Assembly (NCBI GenBank): GCA_020091685.1
Contig: CM034609.1
Span: forward strand, 14,538,023-14,602,022
Length of the DNA: 64,000 bases
Direction: 5' to 3'
Origin: Lutjanus erythropterus
Lineage: Eukaryota > Chordata > Actinopteri > Lutjaniformes > Lutjanidae
Shown: positions 44,034-56,130 of the stretch, piece by piece
Numbering within the stretch: the stretch's first letter is position 1
How the letters are laid out: every line of letters begins with the position of its first letter
Program-made: the position numbers and the translations under genes
Notes under the pieces: generated by a model
The model's input: only the letters and a program-made list of their open reading frames with translations
Told to the model about the DNA's origin: nothing
Database searches by the model: none

Positions 44034-45015
44034 CTGTTTTTTACAGTTCAGTAATAAAATGTAACAAGCTCTATTTTCTTTTTTAATGAGACAAACAAAT
44101 AGAAAAATGTTTTCTTCTTAGTCAGTAAAAAAAAAACACACAAGTACACCCTGATTGGCACAATAGACTCTACACAAGATTTAACTAGTCTTATTTTGTT
44201 TCCCATCAGACGAAAACAGTAATTAGGGACATGTTAGAACAGAACTAAATAAAAGTGTATTATTTCCCACTGTTAGGCCCTTATTAGACTCTTATTAGAG
44301 GGTATAACAGAGCTGTACTGCAAAATAAAGTGCAATCACATATCTGCTATGTGAGATGCACCGACTGGTCCCATACAATTGGCAGAGTAGCCAAGACTGA
44401 TGCCTAATGCATTGACAAAATATTCCTCTGCCTCAATAATTTTGTCCTTTACTTGGTTGATCTGGGTCACATATTGTTTTTAAGTATCAGATATGTGATG
44501 TCACTTTAGTTTACAGTACAGTTCCACTGTAATGTGTCCCTAATTACCCTCTAAGAAAGTCCAATAACGGTCTGACAGTGGGAAATAATTAGGGCTGGGT
44601 ATTGTTTCAAAAATTAGGATAACAGCAACAATGCCTGTTCCCTTAAAGTGATATAGATACCAATAGAGTACTTCATTCAATACATACTACTTGCTACTGC
44701 TAGTAATATGTAAACCTGCATTAAATTCAGTAGTATGTAGCTACTTCCTACATTTCAGTTCTGTTATACTGTGTCTCTAATTACACTATAATGAAGACTA
44801 ATAAAGGTCTAATACTGTCTAATAAAGAACATATTTGTGCAAAATGATGCAAAGTACATGGCTTGTTATATCTTTTTAGTGTACTTTTAGGGGTATGGTC
44901 TCTAATCAGGATATAGTTGTGTTTGTTGGATGTCTAGTAAAGAACATATTTCTAGTTTTGGTCTAATTTTAAACAAAGTATGGCTTGTTATGTCTTATTG
45001 GTGACCTGTAAAAGA
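44034..45015. mobile_element. TTATTAGAC-family foldback, second copy, internally rearranged
   Basis: The left arm opens CTGTTTTTTACAGTTCAGTA, AATAAAATGTAACAAGC, and later has AATTAGGGACATGTTAGAAC, GTATTATTTCCCACTGTTAG, GCCCTTATTAGACTC. It ends TAAAGTGCAATCACATATCT. The right arm opens with the inverse (CAGATATGTGATGTCACTTT at 44488) and closes with CTAATTTTAAACAAAGTATG, GCTTGTTATGTCTTATTGGT, GACCTGTAAAAG. The arms therefore match over most of their length. The right arm is interrupted by an unrelated insertion at about 44588 and repeats the TCTAATAAAGAACATATT block (44817 and again 44934). Confidence 0.85.
44588..44755. mobile_element. AGGGCTGGGTATTG-type repeat inserted in the foldback
   Basis: TTAGGGCTGGGTATTGTTTC, AAAAATTAGGATAAC is the start of a fish repeat usually read as AGGGCTGGGTATCG. 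It sits between two right-arm segments of the TTATTAGAC element. The right boundary near 44755 is approximate. Confidence 0.55.
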
Positions 45016-47785
45016 AATTGCGACCTCATATTGTCTAAACTTCTAAACCTTTTCATTCATATAAAGTGCTTTTTAAGGGAATTAGCTGTGGCAGAAAACC
45101 TCATTTAGCATAAAATTTGTTTCCAAGAGCTGACAGATTGAGCTGATCAGCAAAAATGACACTGCAATGCTATCAGAGCTGCTCAATGAAGTAAGAACAA
45201 TTAACTTGTGTAAAGGCAGCCTCTCAGACCAACAGGCTGCTATCTGATCATTGGTACCACTTAGTGGGAACCTGCTGAGACCTCTGTTTATGCATTAACT
45301 GGGCAGCAATAATGAGCACTGGCCCCTCACAGTGTATGAGTCAAATCAAATTCCCCTGCCAATTAGAAGGAGATTTACACGAGCCCCTGTAGCACAGAGG
45401 CTAATCTTCTTGTGCGATCTACGGTGTTCCCTGCACTAAAACAGCCTCTTATATTCTCATGGACCACTGGTGCTAGCCCTTGTGGTGGGATTTGTTTCTG
45501 TTTTCATATGTTTCTGCAGGATTGGGAGGCTGGAGCCAGTCTGTGTGTGAGCATCCTGCTTGTGGAACAGACCTGGCAAATGGCCCACTCAGGACATTTG
45601 ACCCTGTGGATTTTTCGTTCTTCTGTGTGGTTTTTTGGAGCTAGCACTTTTCCTTTAGCAAGGGCTAAAAGGCTCAAAAGGGTGGAAAGCAAAATATTAT
45701 TATAAATCTCCTGGACGCCAGGTTGCATAAAAGGTTCCACAGGCGTTTGCATCAAACCTGGACTGTTGAGACCACAGATTCTGTTTTTGTTGCCATAAAA
45801 CTGCCCTTTCCAAAAAAGTACATATATGTATATTCCATTTGCTTGACTCTTATAAATTTAAATGAACTGGGAAATCAAGTTTGCTCCCCAAAGAAAAACA
45901 GAACGCTAAATATATTAGGCGTATGAATGTAAAGATCTATCCATGGATTAATACTTCGGTTGTTTGAAACTCACCCGCAGTTTTGGGTGGTGTGGTGTTC
46001 TGTGAATGCACAACATGTATCTTATCTAAAATATTTCAAATCTGACATGCGCCAAAATACATTTCAAAGGAAAAATTAAGATCTGTGCACTTGAATCGTA
46101 TTCATCAGGACATTTATTTGATTAACTCTATAGACCCCATAGTGCTATATTTCAATACAGCGCCTTGGAGCGCCCATCATTTTATAATCATTCCCAGTAT
46201 ATTAAGACATGGAAAAAAAAGTCCTGTGTTAAATGGAACTGGAAATACTTATAACTTTGAGATCTGTGGTTCTTTTTTAGTAAATAGCCACACCTTCCTG
46301 CCTTTCAATGGCCGTTCAGCGCCCATCTTGAATTTGATTCACCGCCGCAACATTCTAGAAGTTATTAAACTTTATTATCTTTATTAATTAATTTTAAAAA
46401 AAGACAGGTCTTGCGTCATGGTTTCGATAAAGTGGATGTGACCTCGGGTTAAAAGGTTGTGTTTGGACTCAGTGTCACAGGTGGTTTGAGAGAGTACCTT
46501 GCTGTCATAACAGCCGCGGGCAAAGCTTGCGTGAGCTCCTAACACACTTTGATTCTATGGAAAACAGAGGGAAGCCCCCTAAAGACCTGAAGACCTCCCT
46601 TGTTTACTGATGCAGGATACCTTTCGCAATTCTCCTTTGGTCTTACGGGGTGGTGGCCAAACAGAGGGGGGCAGACCAGGTTCCTCTCAGGACTTCCCGC
46701 TCTGGTTGATCGTGCTGATTACAGGCTAGTTTGTTGGGGTTGTCTGGTCACAGTAATTGCAGGTTAGTTGTCCATCACTCCATGGTCTGCTGATGGCAAA
46801 GGGAAAGGAGAGGACTGTAAAGAAAGGATCCATTTAATCAACCGGGTGAAAAGGTGAATTGTGTGAATGGGCTCCTCACCTTGCTGTAAATGCCAAGAAA
46901 TGAGTGTAACTCTTAGATAATAAAACTAGCTACAACAGTGTCTTGGCAGTACCACGAGTTGTAAAATTATGTCTTTGAGGACATACATTATGCATGTTGT
47001 GTCTCCCTATATTTTCTATATGGGCAGAATCACTCCTTGTTTAAAAAAAGAAATGATCCTTGAGAGAACAGTTTAGCCATCAATCACTGCATTAATGAGA
47101 CTCGCTGGTTACCTAAAGGTAACAAAAAATGTTCCAATGATATTTGAGGGTGTGAAGTTATATAAGGCTGTTTATAACTTACAGGTTTATTCACTGCTGG
47201 GGCTTTCAGAGGTGGCTATACTGCCACTGGGGAGCTGCTTGACTTGGAAAAGCTATGAATACCCTTTTACCACATTCCCAGGCTTATAAAGAAAACCCGC
47301 AATATGGACACAAGCATGTCAGCATGTGTTCTGGGAGCAAACTGCATACAGGTACGGACCCAGGCTATACTTTAACACAGGAAGAAAACATTTTAGGAAT
47401 AAGCAGGCTCACTGTTTCAGCCGTGCCTGGATACACAACTTATGTTGCCCAGGGGTCACTGTTGCAATGTGATGGGGGCCAGGGGTCAGTTAATAAACAA
47501 ACATTATTAATTCAGTTATTAATAAGGTAAATGAATAAGCATTACAATGCCTATAACTAACTTATTGATCTGATATTTTACTGCATTTAATAACTGCAAC
47601 TGAATTTTGGTTGGAAATGCTTTAAGAACATTTGAAATTATAACAATTTTAGAATTATTTGTGTTCATTTACCATGAACATAATTTGATTTTACCAGGGA
47701 TAGAACGAACGCTGTACAATATCATACAGGAATTTAGTGGAATCAAGTCATTTTCTGATTAACTTCACATAAATATATATGTTTT
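45016..47785. other. Long non-coding stretch
   Basis: No gene recognised. At 46130-46350 GCGCCCATC occurs twice (GGAGCGCCCATCATTTT and CAGCGCCCATCTTGAAT) in an otherwise unique context. The 97-100-codon frames at 45412-45705 and 46085-46387 have no family resemblance. Confidence 0.45.
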
Positions 47786-48030
47786 TTTTTTATTATTCTC
47801 AACTTAATTCAACTCAAAATTTCTAGTATTTGTTTTCAGACCACTTCAGAACCTATAAACATGAGTTGTTCTGACTTGAAGTGACCTGAAATGATGAGTT
47901 GAATAAATGCTCAGCTGAGAGTTCACTCAACTCATGAAATCTAATTTCAAAAGAAACATGAACATTTGACAACTACTATTTTTCAAAATAAGTTCAAGGC
48001 AACTTTTAAGGCAGTAATGAATCTGCTTAA
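47786..48030. mobile_element. ACTCAA-rich repeat fragment, probably the CACTGTAAAAA family
   Basis: TTATTATTCTCAACTTAATT, CAACTCAAAATTTCTAG, GATGAGTTGAATAAATGCTC, AGTTCACTCAACTCATGAAA and AAGGCAACTTTTAAGGCAGT echo the CTCAA/TTGAG words of the 11.3 and 52.5 kb copies. Termini are not seen, so family membership is tentative. Confidence 0.4.
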
Positions 48031-48640
48031 AATGATTTAGAGTGCATGTTTAAGTTCTTTTAGTATGAAATAAACATTTACAAGATCAGAATTATCCTCA
48101 TTTGTACATAACGTTTGCCCCTCTTAAGTCGATATTTGTGTGACACATCTGTCCCTTCTTCAAAAACAGTGTGAATCAATTTATTTTCAGTGTGAATTTT
48201 AAAACCATGTCAGAGGCCAGATTTGGCCCACAGGCTGCAAGTATTACCGCAGTAATGTATGAAGTCTCAGTCCTCATGATTTATTGGTTGTTCAGTGAAT
48301 CACTGCAGCATTAATTTAACCTTGTTGACAGCATTTTCCTGGTATGATTTGCCTTCATGACTTTATCAGTGCCCAGGATTAAGTCTGTTTGCTTATGGAC
48401 AAGAATGCAATTAGCAGAGTCACACTCACTGATCAATGCTGGCATATCACCTGCAGTCACCCATGAGCAAACATGTTTTTCTTTTGAACAGATAGGAGAG
48501 GAATGTCAAATATGACCTGAACTCCAAATAGTTGGCTGCATATGTTGGACTTATGTTATGTAAGAGGAAAATATCCATTATTTCCCATGTAGTCTGACCG
48601 AAAACTTTAACAAAATCACCTGTCTAATGTGTGTGCACAA
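48031..48640. other. Non-coding stretch
   Basis: AT-rich, nothing recognised. Confidence 0.45.
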
Positions 48641-49010
48641 AGCCTCGTAGTCTATTTGTCGGCCCACCCCAGTTCTCATCCCTCTGTTTCAGGTGAACAA
48701 TAGATACGGGACCCCCTGCTGCTTTGCCAGGTGACCTCATCACAGCGCCGCCAATCGGCCCTCGCTCAGGCAAACAAAGGTCAGCCCGGTGAAAATGCCA
48801 GCGCTGGTTCTCACAGTCACCCCGATAATATCTCCGTCCCCCCAGCCCCACACGCATTGACATGGAGCAGCCACACAGATAGAGTTGCAAATGGGCACTT
48901 CTATGAGTCAAAGCAGGGGAGGGTGGGACATTGGACATCCCCCCAGCGGACGCCTTGTTCTCCCATTAATTGATCGCTACTTGATCTTCGATGGTGATTC
49001 AGGGGTACTC
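48641..49010. promoter_or_regulatory. Candidate regulatory / conserved non-coding element
   Basis: GC-richer unique block. Words include CAGGTGAACAATAGATACGG (E-box-like CAGGTG and SOX-like AACAAT), GCCAGGTGACCTCATC, GGCAAACAAAGGTCAGCCCG (TCF/SOX-like and nuclear-receptor half-site) and CCCATTAATTGATCGC. No coding evidence: the overlapping 104- and 80-codon frames on opposite strands have no family resemblance. Inference from texture only. Confidence 0.25.
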
Positions 49011-52000
49011 TCTAGGGCAGGCCGCCGGTCTCGGTGATATGTGTGGGAACTGTGTGGAGGCCACGAAGGTGCACCTGCTAAATGGCCGTTTCGACCTATT
49101 CCCCCAGCACCCTGCCCATTGTTAGGGATTTATATTCAGTTTCCTTCTCAGATGGCCACACAGTGGAGGACTACTGAAGTGGGCTACTCTCTTTACAGAA
49201 AAGGGGTTGCTTAAAAGACAGTCCTGCTAAGGTGGGGAGTATTGAAAGAGTGACACAGGAGGAACTGGGATAGATGGCACACAGCAGTGATGTCAGAGGT
49301 TTTGTTGTTAGTTTGGACTTTCCATTTCACACACTAGATCTGATCTCTTCAAGCATTCCTGTAACAACAATACAAAAGTTACAGGTGTTATAATGAAAAC
49401 AAAACATCAAAAAAAAATGTGCGGTATGAAATACTGAACAGTATTTTTTCAGAGGAAGGGGGATGATCACAGGCCAACAATTAGCCTTAATGATAGTCTG
49501 ATGTCCTCCAGCCTGCTGGTTGACCCATGACCCTCAATTTAATGAGGGCTGTAATAAGGGACATTTCTCTGTCAGTGTGGGGTCTCGCTCCAAGGAGGAT
49601 GGCAAGATGAAAGGTACCCGCTGAAGTGTGGGCTGCAGGTGGGATGACGGTTTAAATAGACAATGAGAGACAGGTGCAGTGATCGTGTGGAACAGACACT
49701 GTAAGCACAGCAGCTACAGTAGCCTAAAGACGTTTGATATATGTTTACCTCTGTCTACCTCTTCACACTGGAAAAATAGAATCACTATCATCAGAAAATG
49801 TAATCAACTTCATCATAAAAAAAACAAAAAAAACAAAACAGAGTATTAATTTGCACCCGGATGAGAATAGGCACATCGCAACTATTTCACAGCCGAACCC
49901 CTCAGTCTAGCTATAAACAGCTACAAATTTGCTGGCTACAAGAGGTTGTGCTGAGTAACTGGGTTAAGTACAAGACTCAAAGGAAAGTGGGATTCAAGTT
50001 CGATCCTGGGAATACAGGATTTTAGTCTAATGTAAATAATAACTCATTGTGAAATACATTTTTAGCCTTAGTGGACTTATTATATAAAATTTTGAATTAT
50101 TAGGCAACAAAACTACTTAGTTAGATTTAGGGTAAGATGATGGCTTGTTTCTGCCATGTGGGTGTAAATAGTCACATTGACTTTTCCACCCTACGTGCAA
50201 ATAGCATTGTTGGCGACAGAAACCTGGGTGCTTGTGTCTGCCATGCAAGGCTACATACACCCAGGTGTAAATAGTCACGCTGCCTCTTCCACTCTCTTCA
50301 TTACTCTGTTCTGAGTAAATCAGTTGTTGTTTTCAGTGTTTCACTTCTTTACGTTCTCTCTCTGTGAGTGATAGACTCTCTAATCTCCTTGGTGGGAGCA
50401 TGTCATCACTGTGTCATTCTCACATGTCCACTCTAAGCTGAGGCTGTTACCCGCTGGCACACCACCGCCACGATCTTCAGAGAGAAGATAGAGAGGCGGA
50501 GGAGTGCCGGTGGGGGTGGGAGCGAGGCGTTCTGAGGGGGGTAGGAAAAGAGCCGGAATTACCAGATTTAAATAAAGTCAACTTTCCGGCCATCTGGCCA
50601 GTGTTTGGGATAGAGAGGGGGAAGCCTTGAAGGCTCATAGAGCCACAGTGAGAAAGCTTTGTTTTAATGCTCTGTATCCAAAACCTCTCAGCAATACAAA
50701 CCAAGGAAGGTCATTTTTACAACCATAAACCCTTAGATTTTAGGTGTGTATCAGTAAAAAAAAAATGTACCAAATATATAAAATATCCATTACTCATTCA
50801 TTTTTTTTCCAATTGCTAAAAGATTTGCAGTGAGACTCATTGTTGAGTATTTTATTGTTAAAATTGGATCCATTAACAACAATTGCACCACTGATGTTTG
50901 TCTCTCTCTGTATCAACTCAGTGCACTGCAGATTGATGAGTCGATCGCAGTACACCCTGCAGTCAATGTAAGTGGAGCTAGAGACATGCATCATAGCTCA
51001 GGAAAAGTGGCACATGGGCTGATGAGAGGAAATCACATCATTTGAACTCAGAATAAGGTGACCAAGAGGACATATCCCTAAAGTCAGCACTCCAAAATTA
51101 GGGACAAAACAATGTGTCAGGCAATGATTGATCAGTCTGGGGTGTTTTGTCAAAATTCAGTCGTCTTTACAGCCCCACCTCCAGGCACTTCCTATAATCA
51201 AAGGCCATGCCCACCCATGGCTAATTAGACATTAAGCAAACGTCAAGAGGGTCTGATTTAAAGCAGCCACCCTAGACCTGAGCAAAACAAAAGGGAGCGG
51301 AGCGGGGAAATGGGAGAGATCCAGATCAATATTGAGCGGCACTTTTGTTTGCTAAAATGCCATAGAGGTTGAAATAAATCAGATAGAGGAGGGAGAGAAG
51401 GGCCAGCGATTGCGTTCTCACGGCTCCCCGGGCACTGCACTGAGAATAGGCACACCTGGCCTAACAAAGCCCAGGAAGAGGGGAGGGATGAGCATGCACG
51501 CAGACATGCTCCCACAGAACAAAACACACACACACACTATCTGACCACTACTGGTATAAGATCATGTAAACAAGCCAGGATTTATAAGCGTTTTCTTTTA
51601 AAGCCATCTGCAGGCTCCTCCTTAGCATTAGATGTAATGCTAAAAATAAGAATAAGACACTGAAAGCGAACTGGAGAACATCACTGAGGATTTATATGTT
51701 TTGAGACTCTCTTGTGAAGACTGGGTCAGGAACAATAAAAAGGTATTGCCAGCCAGTGAAACTTTATGTGCCAGTTGAGAGACTGTGCCTTCGTTCGCGA
51801 GGGCATCTAAGACTCACACAAACACACTTTGTTCTTTATTAAAGCCAAAGAAAACACAAACAGCAATATTTCTGTTACTAACTCGACATGGGACAGAAAA
51901 TGCGACAGATAATAAAATGTTTTGTGAGGTAGGTCTGAGTTTTGACGACCAGTGGGCATGATTATTTATCAGAGTAATGCTACTCTTTTATTGGTAAAAA

Positions 52001-52471
52001 AAAATCACTGTCAAAGAAGAAAATAATATCTATTATTCAATAAAATGAGACACAACAAAGCACATTGAATGCCAAGGTAATTTTACTCGGAAAATGTACA
52101 GTTTTCTACAAAGCTGATACTGTTTTTCAACATCACAACACAGAGCTGCGGGCTTCAGTGTCTTCATTATCAAGAGGACACATGTTATCTCTCTCTATCC
52201 TCAAGGCTACTCTGCTTGCCAGCTTTCCAACCAACTTGACTTTTTATACGTGCTGAGTTTGGTAGAAAAAAACAGTATTACAAAAATTGTTCACAGTAAG
52301 ACGTGAACCTGATTTGTCATTATTTGGGTGCTTGAAAATTAAATGGTTGCAACTGAAAATATTAAATTATTAACCGTCATTCACTTTCACTGCAAAGAGT
52401 TTATACAGAAATATACAGAAATTCAGTTTTTTGGGGTTTCTTATTATTATCGCAACAAAACTTTATTTGTT
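49011..52471. other. Non-coding stretch with two regulatory-like blocks
   Basis: 49450-49680 (CAACAATTAGCCTTAATGAT, TCAATTTAATGAGGGCTG) and 51170-51500 (GGCTAATTAGACATTAAGCA, CGGCACTTTTGTTTGCTAAA) are unique higher-complexity blocks with ATTA and ACAAA(A/G)-type words. A-rich runs occur at 49817-49845 and 50757-50764. A short (CA)n lies at 51521-51537. No gene. Confidence 0.4.
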
Positions 52472-52583
52472 GGTAAAACTTTTTCTACACTTAAGAGCTT
52501 GAGTTGGGCTCAAAACTCAAAAATCTATTGTAGTAAGCTGCCTTGAAATTTTGCCTTTTCTCAAGTTTTTAATTTTTACAGTG
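52472..52583. mobile_element. CACTGTAAAAA...CTCAA element, right-end fragment
   Basis: AGTTGGGCTCAAAACTCAAA, AAGCTGCCTTGAAATTTTGC, CTTTTCTCAAGTTTTTAATT and TTTACAGTG form the right end of the family whose two ends are at 11311 and 11974. The left part is missing or unrecognisable. Confidence 0.65.
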
Positions 52584-52659
52584 TTATTGCCTCAACATAA
52601 CCACATGTTCATTTTTGTTGCCATAACAACTAAGGTTACCTGACTATGTAACTACTCTC

Positions 52660-53130
52660 CTAATGGAAAGGATTGGCGTATCACCTGAAAGTGTGCTATT
52701 TGTACGCAGATTAATGAGATCGGCTGATAGTGATGTTTTCATTATGAGCTGACTGTCTTGTAGGCTTTAAGTCACTTTGAGAATAACCGAACAATAAATC
52801 TCTAGAGTTTCCTGTTTGATGAAAACGGTTCACTTCACCCCTCCCTCCTAACCAGTCCTCGCTCTGCAGCATCTGTGGCACGGCTCCCCCTGTAAATCAT
52901 ACTGTCACTTCTCACACTCAGCACCTCTGGAGCGTGAGCACCCGAGCTGGTTTCAATTTGAGCCCCGAGCAGAGTTAATAAGTTTGAGATAAATTCAGCT
53001 GGCCTGGCTGGAGCTGATTTGGAGTGGTGTACGCTTTCGCCCCCCTGATTAGCCCTGGTCCTAAACTTCATTGGCAAAGCACAAAGAGGGAGTCTGTCTC
53101 ACCCTGACCCCTAATGCAGTGTGACCCCAT
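52660..53130. promoter_or_regulatory. Candidate regulatory / conserved non-coding element
   Basis: Repeat-free unique block with AGATTAATGAGATCGGCTGA, TCATTATGAGCTGACTG, CCGAACAATAAATCTC, CTTCATTGGCAAAGCACAAA and GATTAGCCCTGGTCC. The density of distinct words over about 470 bases and the absence of repeats contrast with both flanks. The 80-codon minus-strand frame at 52835-53077 has no family resemblance. Inference from texture only. Confidence 0.28.
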
Positions 53131-53311
53131 GCAGAGAAGCCTGTTATCATTGCTATTTAGAGAGTTCAGGTTACAGGTGAGTCAGGTACTAAAAAGATAA
53201 TACTGACATATCATAGGCTGACTGCTAGCTGTGGGGGCTCACTTAGGAATAAATATTGAGAACATCCAGTTCAGTGAATCTTCAATTTCAAAGCAAAAAT
53301 CAAGGTGGATT

Positions 53312-53515
53312 CTTGAAGGAGAAATATGTGTTCAAAAATGAGTACTGCACTCCAAATAGTGAATTCAAGTCATAAACGGTATATTAAATAGGTTGAACAG
53401 CTTTTCAATTCACAATCTGCGGTTGAAGTGAGTTTCCCCTGCCCCCACCTCCCTCTCCAGGCTGTGTGCAAGCTGCATGGATACCGAACAGGAGTGCAAG
53501 ACAAGTGCAACATTA
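53312..53515. mobile_element. TTAA-type MITE (family C), copy 2, truncated
   Basis: GAAGGAGAAATATGTGTTCA, AAAATGAGTACTGCACTCCA, GTCATAAACGGTATATTAAA, GTGAGTTTCCCCTGCCCCC and AACAGGAGTGCAAGACAAGT follow the order of 7767-7980. The TTAA at the left edge has been lost and the right end is missing. Confidence 0.6.
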
Positions 53516-54589
53516 TATTTTGACACTGACAAGTGATGATGAGTCCTACACTGTAAGTTGACTGGTTGCTGTCATTTGTCTGTCAATGTAAAATTAAGCA
53601 CATTATCCTGAAGACAAAAGCCCACTGCATGGGAAATATACACTCTGGAGTTTCAGTTCAGTGACTGCCTGCCTTACTGCCTGCCAGATCCCATTAACAT
53701 ACTGCTCATTTTAACTGTTATTAAAAATCTACCCCTTCTAAAAGATCATTAATAAAGCTGTAGTGCTTTTTGTACTTTAACACACCAATGTGCATGAATG
53801 CACGTGCACATTCAAATTGTGGCTTGCTTCAGGTCACATAACCAATGTTCCTATCGTTGCAAGTTAACATACACTGGACAACTATAAGTGACCACAAAAT
53901 CAAATTTTCTTTTGATTGACTTATGATTATTTTCATCACTTTGAGAACATTACACGGCAGTCATGCCACATGAGTGCTATCTCTCTTTCTGAGAGACCGT
54001 GAGTCTGCATCACTTTTTTCTAATCTACTGTAAATATCACAGCATTGTCCGTTTCATTTGTTTTTATTGGCTGTCTTGTCTGTCATCTAAAACATGAGGT
54101 GCTCAGAATGCATTAGCAGTGCACAAAATGCTCACTGCAGCCTGAAAACAACTAGAAAAAGGCACCTCTCGGTGCAAAAAACGCACTCTGTCTGATCGGG
54201 GCCATGCACTTTCGTTATTATTTGATTGTCACTCCAAGTGCACTCTGGCAGGGATACACCTACGATTACTGATGATTTCGTATGACTCATAAATGGACAC
54301 AAACCCATTTGATTACCATTTGGCATTATTTTGAACTCTGGCCCAGAATGGAAATTTCAAAGGAGAACATGCTGGCTATATTGTAGGGTTGTAGTCGGAG
54401 AAACTGGTATTTCAATTTAGCATGTTTTCTTAATCTCTTATGACATACCATAGCCATTTTATGATTTAGCACAGTAAATATATTAAATATCACTACTTTA
54501 ATAACAAAATGCTAAGTTTTATTCAGAAAGGTAAGATGATGTGGAAAGCTGTGGTCCAAACGGAATCAACAAGTCAAACAAGTCAGCAT
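53516..54589. other. Non-coding stretch
   Basis: Unique and AT-rich, nothing recognised. Confidence 0.45.
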
Positions 54590-55260
54590 TGTACCCGAGG
54601 TGAAATTATTCATAGTAATTGAGAGTGGCTTGCCTCACATAAGTGCCCATGCCATTTAGTAAAATAAACCTCACATCGGGCTAATATTCATCCGTGGTAA
54701 CCTTTGGCAACTGGCGTGATGTTGGTAAGCACCCGTTTGGCCATCATTAACCAGCTGGAAGTGACTAGAGTCTTTTCTGCTTTCCACCACATGATTGGAG
54801 GCTACCCCCAGTAACCTAACGCAGGAGCCAATTATAGATAATTTAAGACTTAAGCAATTTGGACAGATTTCTGGAAATTACTGTAGAGGTCTTGTTGCTG
54901 CCACCGAACAGAAATGAGAGTGGGATATTTTGACAGGTTTTTACCACAAACCGGTTCTCAGATACACAAAGGCAGAGGTTACATAGTGCCTAATATCCAT
55001 GTGTTGATTGGGGCTAAAGTCAGGGGGTTAAGCAAGGTCTAGTTGGCCGGGTTCTGAATTACCACAGAGAAGGTTAAGCAAAACAGCAGGCCTCCATCCC
55101 ACCTGTCCACCAATTACCACTGAATAAACACGACGGTCGGTCGGCTGCATGCACACGCATAAGATAAATTTACGTTGGTGGTCGGACTTCCCTAATTAAG
55201 GAATCTGACAACTGTAGAAAGACTGAAAAATGTCCACTTTGAGCCAAATGCTATAAAACC
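54590..55260. promoter_or_regulatory. Candidate regulatory / conserved non-coding element
   Basis: The longest uninterrupted repeat-free block of this kind in the window. Words include GTGAAATTATTCATAGTAAT, GGGCTAATATTCATCC, CGTTTGGCCATCATTAACCA, GCCAATTATAGATAATTTAA, ACCAATTACCACTGAATAAA and CTTCCCTAATTAAGGAATC (the core CCTAATTAAGG is a 10-11-base near-palindrome). No coding frame. Inference from texture only; cross-species alignment would decide. Confidence 0.3.
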
Positions 55261-55814
55261 CCCGAGCAGTGACCAGTCTGGGTCTGCTTTGGAGGCTCCA
55301 CTGTCAGTAGCTCCGTTCATTACAACTGTGTTTCATGCTCAAATGGTTCAGTAAAACATATTTTACACAAAGCAGTGACAGCCAAAGCTGGAAAAAAGGA
55401 CAAAAAGATCAAGATACCATTTTCAGGCTATGTTAGCATTTACTTTAGACTTCTCTACCACGCTGTGAAATAAAATTGAATTGTGGTCCTATAAGACATA
55501 CATCTCTCCCTCTAGAGCTGAGCACTTTCTCCTGCCGTCTTTGGCCCCTGTGACCTGGCTGTGTTAACAGGTGGATGCACCCATGTTTGCTGCCCGTCTC
55601 TCGCTGTTTGCCCACGATGGTCGGACAGGAAGCTGGCCAGACTGCGGTCAGCCTGAGCCGGTGCTGAATCCTTTCAGCTAGGTGCGAGGAAGACTTGGTG
55701 ACATCACTGTTATGGGATAGTCTTCTGACGAAGGCGAAGAGGAGGAGGCCTGCTGTGAATCTATTTCTGGCTCTGCTTATATACACATCATCCTAAATAT
55801 GAGACACTGCTGTT
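55261..55814. other. Non-coding stretch
   Basis: A 113-codon frame on the minus strand at 55445-55786 has no recognisable domain or homology, and no splice or promoter context that I can see. I leave it uncalled. Confidence 0.4.
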
Positions 55815-56130
55815 TTACTGAAGTAGTATTTGAGCACTGTACCTAAGTACATTTTCAGTACTTTTCTGTACTTTGAGTTTCTTTTTCTTTCTTTCTTTTC
55901 GAAAACTTATCACATTTGCTCCATTGCATTTGAAAGATAAATAGTGTACTTTTGACTGCACTACATTTCCATGAATGTTCATTTTACTTGTGAAGCTTTG
56001 GAGACAGTGGATGAATTTACTTTTCTTTTCTAAAATGCGATAAGCCATACACTGTGTTCATCACAGGAGAAAAAACAAACAGTAAACTACTCACAGTCCA
56101 GTTCAAAAGTACTTGCTGTATTTGTCGAAC
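55815..56130. mobile_element. TACTTAAGTACATTTT-type repeat, partial
   Basis: GTATTTGAGCACTGTACCTA, AGTACATTTTCAGTACTTTT, CTGTACTTTGAG, AGTGTACTTTTGACTGCACT and ACATTTCCATG follow the order of a very abundant fish repeat with ACTCAAGTACTGTACTTAAG and ACTCCACTACATTT blocks. A (CTTT)n tract at 55878-55900 lies inside. It is related in style to the 2.45 and 23.9 kb elements but has no A-rich array. Confidence 0.7.

Noticed and set aside
49943..50015. Possible tRNA or tRNA-derived SINE head (TGAGTAACTGGGTTAAG ... GTTCGATCCTGGG)
   Set aside because: The GTTCGATCC word looks like a B box, but the bases before it do not pair with CTGGG to form a T-stem and no acceptor stem closes.
55445..55786. 113-codon minus-strand frame
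   Set aside because: No motif or family resemblance and no flanking splice or promoter signals; plausible by chance in a GC-richer stretch.
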